Position numbers and translations under genes: made by a program | The notes under the pieces: generated by a model | Told to the model about the DNA's origin: nothing | The model's database searches: none | The model's input: only the letters and a program-made list of their open reading frames with translations | In this document: positions 30,640 through 42,930 of the stretch, in pieces | Layout of the letters: each line of letters starts with the position of its first letter | How positions within the stretch are numbered: position 1 is the first letter of the stretch | From: Pohlia nutans | Taxonomy: Eukaryota; Streptophyta; Bryopsida; Bryales; Mniaceae | Length of the DNA: 64,000 nt | Assembly: GCA_022496805.1 (NCBI GenBank) | Contig: CM040086.1 | Location: 3,412,501 to 3,476,500, forward strand | Reading direction: 5' to 3'

Positions 30640-31930
30640 CTTGTATCGCTTGGAACAATGATTCTTGGTGTGTGGGAAGTTGTCGTGCTTGCATGTGTCG
30701 ATGGTGCTTTGGTGGGTTGGGCGAGCACTAGGTGTTGAATTTTCACAATGACAAATCTAGTGTTGTTGGGCCAGTCTTGATTGGAGATAATCTCTGTCGA
30801 TGCAGATCTGAACTTGCCTGCCAACACTCAGGCACAGGTCTATGCAGCTTGCTCAGGGTCATAGACTCTTCAAACACTAGCAACTCCAGGGACGTCACTA
30901 CAATCACGCTAGCTCCCAATACAACACAATCAAATCGCACGGATTGGGATCACCCTTGACGTTCAGATTTGACTTTATCTGTCACTGTGAGCTTCAGAAA
31001 GATCGGAGCGCACACTCAATGTTGCCGAATCTGGACGTGTCTATGCGACAAAGGAGACCATTTATCGATGCAGCAATGACAGCGTAGATCTTCCGATGCA
31101 GCACCGTCAATGCAAGAACGAATCACGTCAACTTTGGCGATGCCTTCGGCGTGCGGTGAAGATGCCGGTGTAGCTTGGCGCAGCCCGGCGATAGCAGCAA
31201 CTTCGGCGTTGGCCTCAGCTGCAGTTTCGGCGGTGGTCCCAAGTCCCGACTGCAGTTCTCTCCTGCAACTTCGGCGACTCTGTAACTCCGGCGGTGGTCC
31301 CAGGTCGCGTCTGCAACTCTGATTGCAACTTCGGTGCAGTCAAACGTTCTTCGGCGATCTGCGATGGTGATCTGCGTCGGGATACCTCCGACGATCCACA
31401 CGGAGTTTGCGAACCACTTACCTCTGGCGACGCAGCACCTCCGGCCTGCGCTTCCGGCGATGCAGCAGTTATGCAGCAACTCCGGCGCTGCAACTTCTTC
31501 GCCGCACAACTCTCGAAGAACGCCTGCTAGACACTTACGCAGATCTGGATCTAACTCGCATCTGGCTCAAACGGAGTGGACTCACCCTTGTGCGCAACGG
31601 CTCAGACGCATCGATCGACCTGACCTGCAATCTAGAAACACAATCGCAAACACGATCTAGAAACTGGATCTGAGGTTCTAACAAGGTGGATCTGGGAGCT
31701 TGATTAGCAACACGCTCATGAAACTCCGATCTACAAGCACACTCATGCATCAACTTCTGCGGAGTTGGATTCACCCTATGCGCATGAAATCTGGTGCATC
31801 ACGGCATGCTTGCAGAAGCACAAACGGCCAGTGCCCTGTCAACCCACTACGCAGCTCTCAGAGCTCTCTTCCCATCGATTACACACTCCGTCGTTGCTCT
31901 CACACACACCAACCACCTAGAATGAGATAC
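30640..31930 (-). promoter_or_regulatory. GC-rich probable LINE 5' untranslated/promoter region
   Basis: The block is far more GC-rich than its surroundings and contains repeated CAACTTCGGCGATG and TGGTCCCAGGTC-type segments (about 31125-31520). It sits directly upstream of ORF1, and composition drops to AT-rich beyond about 31,930. LINEs carry an internal promoter in this position. The frames open through it have no protein character. Confidence 0.45.
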
Positions 31931-33725
31931 TAAGAAATAAATGAAGTGAAGTTTTTTGAAGATTTATTTTGATATGTCAACCAATGAATCTTAAAAAGGA
32001 TCATCGTGACATACACCTATGTAGTTTTGAGAATCATTCTAGGAGTAGATTGCAAGATTATGATTTTTTTCTCCCCGCATGTAATTGAAAATTTGTGCTT
32101 CAATGCTAATATCTTTTATTTTTCTCAAAGAGGTTTTTACTTTTTTGAAAAATATAATCTGAAATATTGTTAGCTATTACTACCCAATGTAACATAAATT
32201 TTGTAAATTAAGGTAGAATATCCTAAAACCACCACTTCCCCGAGCACTTCTTCCAATTATGATATGTAGACTTTTCTTGGAGCCACCACAGTTGAGACCC
32301 AAAACCACCAATTTCACTATTCAAGTAGACCACTAGCACGCTAAACATTGCGAAGAAATAGTTGGTAGTTTTGGGTATCATTATGAGTGAAAATTAGTAC
32401 CACATGGTGTAGACATGGGGAAACCTAGAGGTTTGATTTGGATCACAAGTTACTTTCCACTTTGGAATTTTGTATAAAATTGACAAATTCAAAATAGATG
32501 TTGCAAATTTTTGCAATCTTCATCATAACCTATTTCGAATGTGGTCATATTTTTTTTTCGAATTTAGCACTGCCAAAAATAGGCCAGATTGCTTAAGTTG
32601 GTGGTTTTAGAACAATCAACCTTAGTTCATTGAAAAATTGGCCCTTGTATTAGATTGAAATGCAAAAAAATAACAAAACACTAAGAAATTTGATTTGGTT
32701 TATTTGTACACAAAAATAGTTTTAAAAATAAAATAAAAATCGGTGTGGGAGATGTTCATAACATTATACAATGAACATCACCGGGAAAATTTCAAAGGAT
32801 TCTATGAGTATTCTAGAATATTCCAAAACAATTTGTATATTTATGATGAAAAGATTCCAAAGATTTTGAAAAGATTTCATTTTAACGTATTTAGAAAATT
32901 TCTGTAATTATTATACAGTGTTAATGGCCCAATAATGGCAAATGTTTTACATACTATACAATCAATTTTTTTGACAAATCTGACACCCTAGTGTGAAAAC
33001 GTTCCTATCATTGGTTGAGAAGTTCTCATATGCACTATATGAATAAGGATTTTAAGGGGACCAAAAAAGTTAAAGGACTTATCTTCTAAAAATTATCTCA
33101 TGGTAAATTCCAATCAAGTATCTCATAGCACACTGCACACATGTTACACTAATTATGTATCTCACAAATAAGTATTTCACAACACACATCTCTAATTAAA
33201 TACTGAGTATTTTACATGTCCAACTAAGCATCTCAGAACACATGCAACTTTATTAGAGCTCACATGTCTATAACAACTCAATTATATGTATCACATTATA
33301 CATGTAACACAATGCACAACTGCACATTTATGCATAATAACTCCAATTAAGCTAGTGTTTCAGAACACCTTAAGCCAATGTCTCACAATATGTATTTGGA
33401 AGCACGTACACTTAGCACAAAGCATACATATCTTCTTATGTTTTTGAAAACATTTTTATAGTATGAAATGTCGCGAAATTAGTATGCATCCCTTTAAAAC
33501 CCCTATTCAGTGTAGAAACAATTGAAAACAAAGGCAATGCTTTCATGAATTATATAATTAGTTTATAACAGATCATTTGGAACTTAAGTTACACTGTCTA
33601 TTGGAAACATTAGATGAAGAACTATCCAAAAAAAGTTATATATCAAAAAATGTTAAAATTGAACATGTAGTGGTCTTTCTGAGTACACTAGCAACCACAT
33701 TGTGATTTCTTGGGACATTAGGGGT
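31931..33725. other. No recognisable gene
   Basis: AT-rich intergenic DNA. No convincing frame, inverted repeat or duplicated flank was found. Confidence 0.5.
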
Positions 33726-33729
33726 TTAA

Positions 33730-34668
33730 CCCCTAAAGGCCCTTAAAAGCCAAAATGGCTTTTTGCTGTTTCGGGCAGCTTAGATGGAAGGTCTAAATTA
33801 AGAATTTTAGACTATAATTTGGCGTGGGCGTGGTCATACATACAAGGTGTGTTGGGTAAAAATTACAAAGTCAAATTCGGATTTTATAATTTTTTTATTG
33901 AAATTTTTGGTTTCAAGCCCAACTGGGGCAGAAAAAAACTTTTTATTATAATCATTTTTTCAATTTTTTTTTTTTGAGACATGCTCTTCACCACATTTAG
34001 GCTCAGAATTTGAAGTGACCCATGTTGATTATATTCTTGGCTTGACAAGGGCAGCCTCCAAAATAAAGAACAGCAACCTCCAAGGTTTTTTGTAATTTCA
34101 CATCCATTTCTTTCAAAATTTGTCAAAATTTGAGATTTTGAATTTTTTTTAAAATAATTTCGCCTAAAATTTATAAAATCATAGAGATACCTAATCACCG
34201 TTCATTTTTTCCAAAAATCAAATACAATTAATGTGATGCATGTTTCACCAAATTGCCATTTTTATACCTACTTCCGGAAATTAATTTGGATGAAGGTTTG
34301 AAACGCGTAATGAGTCTCTAAAATTTTGCATGAGCGTACCCAACTTAGTTATCTACATGGAAAAAAATATGAGCAAAATGTTTGGAGTAACAATCTTCAA
34401 GTCCCCCTTTGCACTATGGAGACAATGCCTCCCAAGCAATGCCCCGAAAAACTTTTGCACAAACTTTGGATGTTATGATCTTGCAAATGATAAACATCCA
34501 ACGGTCAATTTTTGAATCAATAGCTATTAATAGTCTTAGGTACAAGATCTTACGGTTGGAATTCTAAAAGAAGTAAAAAAACTTGGTTCACATCCCCGGG
34601 AGTACATAGAGGTAGAAAATCGCAGTTTTGAGGTTTCAAGCTCCCAAAAACACAAGGAAATTTAGGGG
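33730..34668. mobile_element. TTAA-flanked MITE-like element (939 bp)
   Basis: TTAA at 33726-33729 and 34669-34672 brackets termini CCCCTAAA and TTTAGGGG. There is no coding capacity. It shares only its terminal sequence with the shorter elements of this kind in the window. Confidence 0.45.
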
Positions 34669-34899
34669 TTAATACAATAGTAAAAAAGTCATAGAATTAT
34701 TAATAGATTTCATTTTTTGAAGCCACAATTTAATCCTTGAAGAGCCGTGAGTTTTTTTTTTCTTTTGAGCATCCTTTCACCTCTTTCAATTCGTTTTTTA
34801 ATGAAATTTTCACTGGCTCTTGAAAGCTAATACCAATTTGAACATTTAAAAAAAATTAATAGAATTTTTGAACGAATTTAAAATATTTTTTTCCCATGT

Positions 34900-35331
34900 C
34901 TCTAGAGATGGTTAAATCAAAAAGGTCACAAATTAAATGTTGTCATATGAATATCATTTCAGTCTTCAAACGCTATAAACTTGCAATTTGTACGGTCAAA
35001 TTTCATAGAAGTTTTACTATGCATTTTTTTGGTAGTCTAAAGCAAGATCCTCTAGTTAAAAATGCAAAAAAAAACCATTTCCAAGGTTTATTTTAATTCC
35101 TGCCCCCACTACCCGTTATCTCTAAAAAAACCTTTTTTTCTCCATAACTTCCATTTACAAAGTTGGAATGGAAAAAATGTAATTGAAATCCCATATTTGT
35201 ATTGATACACCAAATTCACATAATGTTTTTCAAAAATTAAGATAAAAATGAAAACGTGGAAACCTACCCGGGACCTACCCAAACATTGAAAATGTTCCAT
35301 TTAGGACACTTGGTCCTTTAGGGTTAAATAA
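34900..35331. repeat. Dispersed repeat, second copy at 44,080-44,498
   Basis: CTTCAAACGCTATAAACTTGC...TACGGTCAAATTTCAT here matches CTTCAAGCGCTATCAACTTG...TACGGTCAAATTCCAT at about 44,150. Both copies end in GGACACT(T)GG(A)TCCTTTA followed by a run like GGGTTAA or ACCCTTTAA. Confidence 0.65.
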
Positions 35332-35780
35332 CTTGTATAATTGATTTGAATTTATTTGATGACACGGTATAGTCATTGAGTAACCTTTTGTAATTTTTAT
35401 TGGGGATTTATGGCCTTTCCGGGGTCTTATTATATTCCATAATAAATACTATTACTCTCTTCACTTCGTTTACCTCAAAATCAAGACACATATGATGTAA
35501 GAAATATATATTACCTCCAAAAACATTATGAAAGGTAACCTTTATTCAGTTTATTGGTTGGGACGTCATAGGTTATAATTAGAACCCCATGATTTTCATG
35601 TCACCATTGAGTTCCAATTATAATCCATAGAACTCCTCCTAATGTTACATAAAAATATTACCTATATTACATAAAAATATTTAATGAAAACAAGAGGTTG
35701 AATTGTGCATCAAGTGACTTACAAGTTTGACTCTTGAGAGTCAATTTTCAAGACTCTTAGCATGTAGCATTTAGATTTTA

Positions 35781-36533
35781 GGCCCTCTTTACACTAGAAA
35801 CGAGAAGTCATGGAGAAAACCGGTCAAGGGCCATGGCTCATTCTTGAGAAGCGAAACTTTGAATTTGACGTCCTTTGGATATAGTGTGAAGTGAGAAGGG
35901 GCCTCAAAACAAAGTGCTGATTTTTTTAATACCCCTCTCATTTCTACCCGGGGGGGGGGGGGGGGGGCTTTTACCCGGCATACACATTATGGGTTGGCAA
36001 ACATTATGGGTTTACCGGCCACTTACTATGCTGTCCTCATTCTTTAGGGCCTCAAATGAGGCTCTTCCAGTTGTTTTTTGACATTTTTGAGGATGTTTTC
36101 ACTATCATATGCTTGTATATGAATGCACTAATGAATTGTAATGTAACAGGACGAAAATCGGGAATGAATAGTAATAGCTGTGGGTAGAAAACAGGTCAAA
36201 AAACTGGCCATCAGTAAAAGTGGCCGTTCTGAAAAATTATTTAAAAACTGAAAACGATTGGCTGTGAGAATTTTGGCCAAACGGCCCCCCCGGATTTTGC
36301 GTCAGGCCCACCTCTTGAGGTGGGCCTGACGCAAAATCCGGGGGACTTGAAAAATGTGCCTTTTTGCTGCCACCTAGGACAAAAGTGATGTCCATGTCAT
36401 TTTCTCCCCGTTTTGTCCCTTGGACTAAAATTTCGGGTGTAAAGTGACCTTCGTTGGTCTTCTCGATTTCTACGCATCCCATTGGCTGAAATTTCTTTTC
36501 TCACGGCCCCTCGCCTCTAGTGTAAAGAGGGCC
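35781..36533. mobile_element. Tourist/Harbinger-type MITE, 753 bp, TTA duplication
   Basis: The left end GGCCCTCTTTACACTAGA is exactly repeated in inverted form at the right end (18 bp), and TTA flanks both sides (35778-35780 and 36534-36536). GGCC termini with a TWA duplication are the signature of PIF/Harbinger MITEs. The element contains a run of 18 G (35950-35967) and a perfect 58-bp palindrome. No transposase is encoded. Confidence 0.88.
36287..36344. repeat. Perfect palindrome: 28-bp arms, 2-bp loop
   Basis: The left arm starts CCCCCGGATTTTGCG and the right arm is its exact reverse complement, separated by TT. It lies inside the Tourist-like MITE and would form a very stable hairpin in RNA or single-stranded DNA. 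Confidence 0.92.
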
Positions 36534-36954
36534 TTAGACTCTTCACTCTTGTAAAGATTTGCATGTATTTGTACTTAGCATTTCGACTCTCGTAAAAATG
36601 CTCATATTGATTGAAATGCTCATTTGTATAGTAATTGTCAATCCATATTATTTTAAATTGAATTTTTGAATAATTAGCATTATGTCTCAAAATATGCGAA
36701 ACATCTCAAAATGACGAATATGGCCTTTCAATGTAGGTTGAAATTAAATTAAATCCTTTTGTGCACAATGAGTCTCAAATGACCAACATGGCATGATCAA
36801 TGTACAACAAGGCAAAATGAGTCTCAGATCAAGTGCTAACTTGCAGGCAAGCTGATAAGAAGACAATGACACACTGTCCAGAAGGCAGAAGCTTTCGAAC
36901 TTTTAGCCCCGGGTTAAAACGGCTGTGCACTACTAGAAATGGGGGGGGGGGGGG

Positions 36955-37095
36955 TCAGCAACGTTCGGGCTATAGCCCCTCTTAATTCAGCAAACGTTGC
37001 TGTCACGGGGGCTGGGGCGGGCTCCGACCTTTTCGAGCAACGTTTGACTGTTCTCATGAACTCCCGGCGTTCCCAGCGTTCCTGCGTTGGAGATG
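36955..37095. repeat. Left subterminal repeats of the CACTA element (AACGTT motifs)
   Basis: GCAACGTTCG, GCAAACGTTGC and GCAACGTTTG stand in both orientations within 100 bp of the terminus. This arrangement is typical of the binding sites for the TnpA-type protein. The matching set lies at 62035-62165. Confidence 0.75.
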
Positions 37096-37499
37096 TTTTT
37101 TGTAGTGCGATAAATCAGCTCCTAATTTAAGGAGTTACCACCCTCTTACTCCGTAGGCCAGCGTTCTCACCACCGCAGTAACTAGGATTTTAGGCCAGTA
37201 GTCAAAGAGCCAGCGTGATTCACCACCGTAGTAAGAGGGATTTCAGCCAGTAGTAAAAGAATTAGCTCGTTCAGGCATGGTGGGGTGATTTTTGATTTCT
37301 AATATTCGCCTCATGTCTTCTTTCAATTCCTAATCAATAATCAAATATTTTGCAAACTCCCAATCACATATGGAAAATATTTTTCATAAAAAATAAACAA
37401 ATTTAATTTAAATTGAAAAATAAAGATGAGGTTGGTCCGAACGAGGTTATGCTCCCAAATTAGTAAATCACTTTAGAAAATGCAACGTTTTTGGACTTA

Positions 37500-40400
37500 T
37501 GGTTTAATTTTCTAAATATTGCTATTGGTGTTCCTTCTGATTTTAGGCACCCTTTGTGCCGAACAAATTCCACAATGGAGTCTCGGGACTCATCGCTGCA
37601 TTTTCCACATATTGCAAATCCTAGACAAAAATGATAAAGTTTCCAAAATCCCAATTACATATGGATAACCTTTTTCCATGCATATAAAACTCTAATTAGG
37701 GTATTCCCTAATGATGTTTGGCACCCACCTGTGGCAAAAAAATTCATAATGGGGTCCTGGGACTCAAGGTTGCATTTTGCACTAATTTCAGAGAACATAG
37801 AGTTAGCAAAATCCCTATAACATATGGGAAGTGGTTTTCCATATGTATCAAAAACATTTGAGGATGTTCCTAATGATGTCATGCACCCATTTGTGCAAAA
37901 CAAATTCATAATTAAGTCCCGGAACTCGTGGCTGCATTTTCTACATACTGCAAATCCTAGTCAAAAAAACTCAGCCTTATCAAAATCCCAATAATATATG
38001 GAAAATTAATTTTCAAAAATAACAAAACAAATTTGAGGGTGTTCCCAGTCAAGTAAGGCACCCAGCTGTGGGAAAAAATTCCAAAACGTTGTCGAAGGAC
38101 TCATGGTTGCATTTTCAACTTAAAGCAAACTCTAGTCAAATCCCGGCGGTTTTACCAAAATCCCAACAACCTATAGAAAAAATTTATTCACACATACAAT
38201 ACATAGTTCATTGTGTTCATATTGATGTTATGCACCCATCTATGCAAAAAAAACCCAAAATGGAGTCCGAGGACTCATGACTGGATTTTGCACCAAAGTC
38301 AAAGAACAAAGACTTAGCAAAATCCCAACAACGTATGCAAAAAAAAAATTCATAAATATAATTAATGTTTGAGGGTTTTCCCAATAACACACATTTCGTT
38401 AAAATTGTACTATATTTCGTTAAAACCGGACTACTAGATTGAAAAAGCGATGGGGAGTGCTACCCTTTGCAAAAGAGATAGGTCTCCAATTTTTCTACAT
38501 CACTCTTATTCCGCGAATAAGAGTGATGTGGAAAAATTGGGGGCCTATCTCTTTTGCAAAGGGTAGCACTCCCCATCGCTTTTTCAATCTAGTAGTCCGG
38601 TTTTAACAAAATATAGTACAATTTTAACGAAATGTGTGTTCAATGATGTCAGGCACCTATATGTGCAATAAAATTCCTGTACGGAGTTCCGGGGCTCATG
38701 GTTGCATTTTGCACCATAGCCAAAGAACACAATGATAGCAAAATGTCATTGAAAGATGAAAAATTATTTTTCATAAAAATCAAATCAATCGGAGGGTGTT
38801 CCTAATGTTCTTTGGCACCTCTTTGTGCCCTAAATTTCGAACATCGAGTTCCGGAACCCATGACTGCAATTTCCACTGCATATTGTAAATCACAGTCCAA
38901 AAGCATAGGGTTGGCCAAATCCTCTATAACATATGGAAAAAAAATTTTCAGAAACATTATAAAAATTTGAAGGTGTTCCCAATGAGGTAAGTCACGCAAC
39001 TCTGCAAAATATTTCCAACAGGGAGTCCTGGGACTCACGGTTGCATTTTCCACATAAATCATATTATAGTATAAAAGCATAGAGTTCCCAATATCCCAAT
39101 AACATGTGGAATAATATATTCGTAAATACAATAAAAACCACCGGTTGTTCCTGTTGATTTTGAGCACCCATCTATGCAAAAATTATTGCATAATTAAGTC
39201 AAAGGACTCATGGTTCCATTTTGCACCACAGTTAGTCAACATAGACTTAGCAAAATCCCAACAGCGTATGCAAAATTTTTATTCATAATTATAAAACAAC
39301 TTTCATGGTGTTTAGAAGGATGTAAGGCACTCATATGTGCAATAATATTCCAAAATGGAGTTTTGGGGCTCATGGTTGCATTTTGCACCAAAGTCAAATG
39401 ACATGGAGTTAGCAAATCCCCTGTTCCCTATGGAAAATCATTTTTCAAAAATATCAAAAAATTGGGATGCTGTTACTAATTATGTTAGGCACCCATTTGT
39501 GCCCAAAATTCAAACTTGGAGTCTCGGAACACATGGCTGCAGTTCCACAAAAATCGTTCAAAAAGCGGAGAGTTACCAATCTCCCCGTAACATTTGGAAA
39601 AAAATGATTTCTTACATATATTACAAATTCTGACGGTGTTCCAAATGATTGTAGGCACCCATGTACACAAAAAATTCCAAAATGAAATGTTAGAACTAAT
39701 TATTGCATTTTGCACCAAAGTCAAATATTGAATTATCAAGTAGATCCCAATAACATATGGAATATAAGTTTCCAAAAATATAAAACAAATTTTAGGGTTT
39801 TCCCATTGATGTTAGGCACCCATATGTGCAGCAGTTTTTCCACACTGGAGTTCAGGGACTCAAGGTTGCATTTTGCACCAAAGTCCAAGAACATAACGTT
39901 CACAAAATCCCAATAACATCTGGAATATTATTTTTCATACATAATAAACAAAATTGAGGGTGTTCCTATTGACTTTAGGCAACCTTTTCTGCCCAAAAAT
40001 TCAATCTTGGAGTTCGGGACTCATGTCTGCATTATCCACATATTGCAAATCCTAGTCAAAAGGCCTAGAGTTACCAAACTTCATGTAGCACATAGAAATA
40101 TTTTTTTAAGAAATACCAAAAAAATATCATGGCGTTCCAAATGATATTAGGCATCCATTTGACCCAACAAAATCCAACATATACTCTCGGGACTCATGGT
40201 TGGATTATGCACTACAGTCAAATAAGATAAAGTTATCATAGTCGCAATAACATAGGGAAAAATGTTTTTTCCATCTATAGTTTTTTATTCAGGGTAATCC
40301 CAATCATGTTATGCACCCATCCGTGCAAAACAAAAATTAAATGATGCTTCGGGACTCGTTGCTCCATGTTCCACAATTTGCAAATTCTGGTCAAATAACA

Positions 40401-40830
40401 TAGAGTTGCAAAATTCCTATAACATATAGTACACTACTTTCTATAAATACAACATATATATTACAGGGTGTTCCTAATGAAGTTACACACCCAAACATGA
40501 AAAATAAATTGTATATTGTGGCCCAAGACTCATGGCTGCATTTTCCTCTAATTCCAAATCCCCATCACAATGCATAGAGTTCGTAAACTCCCGGTAACAT
40601 AAGGAAAATAGAATTTATAAATATATTGAAAGATTGGAGGGTGTTCCCAATGTTGCTAAGAGAGTTAACCCTGAATATTTTTCCGAAACGGAGTCGTCGG
40701 ACTTATGCAATCATTTTCCTATGTCTGTAATTCCTAGTAAAAGACATAGAATTTGCTAACTGACAACATAATAAAGAAAATTGCCTTCGATAAATAAAAC
40801 AATTTCCTTTAGGTGTTTTTCCCTAATTTT
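37500..40830. repeat. Satellite-like tandem array, about 18 units of roughly 168 bp
   Basis: Each unit carries the same landmarks in order: GGGTGTTCCCAATGATGTTA, GGCACCCAT.TGTGC, AATGGAGTC..GGGACTCATG, TTGCATTTTGCACC, and CAAAATCCCAATAACATATG. Unit starts (the GTGTTCC landmark) fall at about 37529, 37700, 37861, 38040, 38215, 38640, 38797, 38973, 39145, 39309, 39470, 39636, 39798, 39961, 40133, 40290, 40471 and 40640. Periods range from 157 to 181 bp. Copies are diverged, so the array is old. It lies between the left terminus and the last Tnp2 exon. Confidence 0.9.
38386..38640. mobile_element. Near-perfect palindromic MITE (255 bp) inserted in the satellite array
   Basis: The element is almost entirely one inverted repeat: two arms of about 126 bp around a 3-base centre (38512-38514), with few mismatches. 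CAAT flanks both ends (38382-38385 and 38641-38644). The interrupted array unit is restored when the element and one CAAT are removed. Termini are AACACACATTTCG. A transcript would fold into a long hairpin. The superfamily is unknown. Confidence 0.9.
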
Positions 40831-41504
40831 GACGAAACGTGGATACTTTTCTTCGTGGAGTTCTATGAACGGATAAAATAATTTGAAGTAATATAATATG
40901 TACATCAAATAGTAAATCAACTCTACTTTTCAAGCAATGTTGATTCATGTTAATTTGATCTAAACTCCTTTAACATGATTCAAATTACAATTGCACACAC
41001 ACCTCACCTTTGTCGAAATAATTCAAATCTTACTTATTTACATAGATTTTGTTGGTAGTTAAGTATAAGTGTGCACATTTCTGATGTGACTGCCATATGT
41101 CTATTTCAAACTTTCACATGCTCTAATGCAAATCAGAGGTACATTTCTATGCTTCATATGTAGACTGCACTGTCTACCTCATATATCTCTTGTCATTGAC
41201 TAAAGCTCTTTTGTTGGCTGGTTTTCTGAAAAGAATTTAAGGATTAGGATTGCAAGTATTGAAATTGAGTTTGAAATTAGACTTGGTTTCCTTAAGCACA
41301 TAAATCTTAAAAACCAAAATTCAAAACCACGTAGTCTCAAGCAACTCAAATTGCAATTGAAATACTGTGAGAAACGAGAACATTCCGTTTAGGCATTACA
41401 TTGCTTCACACTTTAATTGAAACATGAAACAGGAGCTCATACCAGTGTCCAGCCAACGGTTTATTGAAAGAACTCTGTTCCCAAGAAGTAATACATAATT
41501 TTAT
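40831..41504. other. CACTA internal DNA, nothing recognised
   Basis: AT-rich sequence between the tandem array and the small three-exon gene. No frame or repeat could be supported. Confidence 0.5.
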
Positions 41505-42472
41505 TTAGTTCAGCCATATTGTATGATCCTCTTCCCATTGTTTGTAAAATTTTGTGCCTGCTTTTGTTGCTATTGCTAGTCTTCCAAAAACATCGACCTC
41601 ATCTTGACTAGCAGTATTTAAAAAAACCAATGACAGGTGTCTTCTTGCTGACCACTCAAGCATTAGAAGATAAAATTTCACCCAGGTATTGTTTTCCATT
41701 TCTCTGCAACAAGATGAACACAATAGTCAAATCAGTCAAATCCACTGATTGTAATTGAACTGTCACGCATTTTTTGGACTTTCTTTGACCACGTAATGAA
41801 CATGACGAGTGAATGAAGGCAATGGACAATTCCTACTACAAATCAGTGGGACAAAGGAATTAGTTCTAAATCTTCAACTAATACAAAGACAAGTGGATCT
41901 GTTGGAAGAGTATCAAGCAATCTAGAGATGCAAGGAATGCCTACAGAATGTGCTTGAAGAGTATATTCATTACCTATACAAACTAACCCTAGTGAACATG
42001 AGTGGGGTGATAAATTACACTAACTCAGAGAGAAGATGTCATAGAGCACGATTGACAGTCCCTACCAGCAATCGGGCAATGGTATTCGTTCTCAATCTTG
42101 AACTAATAGAAAGAAGGCAGGACCTGATCATAAGCTAACTAATAATTCTAGGGCTGCTAGAAGCACAAAGTTTCCCTTCACGCCAATTCAGAAACAAAGC
42201 ATGGAATATAGACGGGACAAAGCAATAAGGAAATGGTAGCAGTCTTACTTAATCGTTCTTGTTCTCCTCGTCCACAATGGGCCGCTCACCATAGAAGCAG
42301 CGAGTTCTGCACTAGAACCAGACATCCCGGGAGCGATTACTACACTGACATCAAAAAAAATTAAATAAGGCATAAGTAGTTTAGGGTTTAGTGAGGAACG
42401 GAGTACAAACCCTGAAAGAGTCGGTGTAAAACAATTGCAGTAGTCCTTCTGCACATACGAATGACCCTGCAT
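41505..42472 (-). CDS. Unknown three-exon gene inside the CACTA element (118 codons)
   Basis: Exons 42411-42472, 42249-42344 and 41505-41703 join with consensus GT-AG sites (donors AGG|GTTTGT and TTAA|GTAAGA; acceptors GATGTCAG and TGTTGCAG). They give one uninterrupted frame of 118 residues: 62+96+199 nt is a multiple of three, and the phases agree at both junctions. The product starts MQGHSYVQKDYCNC, has a central APGMSGSSAELAASM segment, and ends with a predicted helical region (EMENNTWVKFYLLMLEWSARR) and EEDHTIWLN. I recognise no family. It has the same orientation as Tnp2 and lies downstream of it. It could be an accessory transposon gene or a captured host gene fragment; a longer upstream exon is possible. 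The open frame contrasts with the stops in the transposase genes. Confidence 0.5.
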
Positions 42473-42589
42473 TCATCCAGTACTACAGCTGCAGGCTGCA
42501 TCTTCCTAGGGAGCTCCCAGCACTTATTTTTCAGCGTTTTCAGTGTTGGTGTTCAAAGCACAGTTGCCAATGTCAATGCGAAGATAACA

Positions 42590-42930
42590 TCAGTGCGGTT
42601 TGATTCGTCTTATTTATTATTAATATTATTTTATTATTTTCGCAAGATTTTCTATTGAAATTCAATTAAAAATCCAAAATTAACACAAAAAACCTTTAAA
42701 ATGTTGTAATGGAATTGGAATAACATGCAGTAGAAGATGATATGGTTTCCATTATTTGATTCTACTTATTATGGAAAACCATGTTTACCGTCTCACTTTT
42801 AGAACTAAAATTGAAACTTGACATACACCAATTTTGAAATTTTTCATAAATTCACATTATCTTATATTGAACATCCATACCGTACAAATGGTAGTCATAT
42901 GGGTTAAAGGGCGTCAAAGGGTTAAGTGTC
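42590..42930. repeat. Dispersed repeat, second copy at 46,830-47,240
   Basis: GAAATTCAATTAAAA...ATGTTTACCGTCTCACTTTT...GAAACTTGACAT...GTACAAATGGTAGTCA occurs here and in the same order at 46,900-47,130. The right end is followed by a GGGTTAA-like sequence as in other repeats of this region. Confidence 0.7.

Larger units (their letters stand above)
20200..31930 (-). mobile_element. Non-LTR retrotransposon (LINE) with 2A-like motifs, about 11.7 kb
   Basis: On minus, the order is a GC-rich 5' region (31,930-30,620), a probable 5' intron, ORF1, a 35-nt gap, and ORF2 with endonuclease, reverse transcriptase, RNase H and a CCHC knuckle. The domain order is that of APE-type LINEs. ORF2 is unusually long, with an extended low-complexity leader and a large segment between reverse transcriptase and RNase H. 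After the stop at about 20,222 there is only a short tail, TTAAAAAAGGGGGGG, followed by a small hairpin (AGTGG/CCACT). No target-site duplication could be found, so both ends are estimates. Open frames over nearly all of the 10 kb imply recent insertion. I could not assign a clade. Confidence 0.85.

Noticed and set aside
31110..31774. Overlapping frames in the GC-rich region as genes
   Set aside because: All frames on both strands are open to a similar extent because stop codons are rare in this composition. There are no domains, and the position fits a LINE 5' region.
37500..40830. Regularly spaced repeats as a CRISPR array
   Set aside because: Units are about 168 bp, diverged along their whole length, have no short constant repeat with variable spacers, and lie in a plant transposon.
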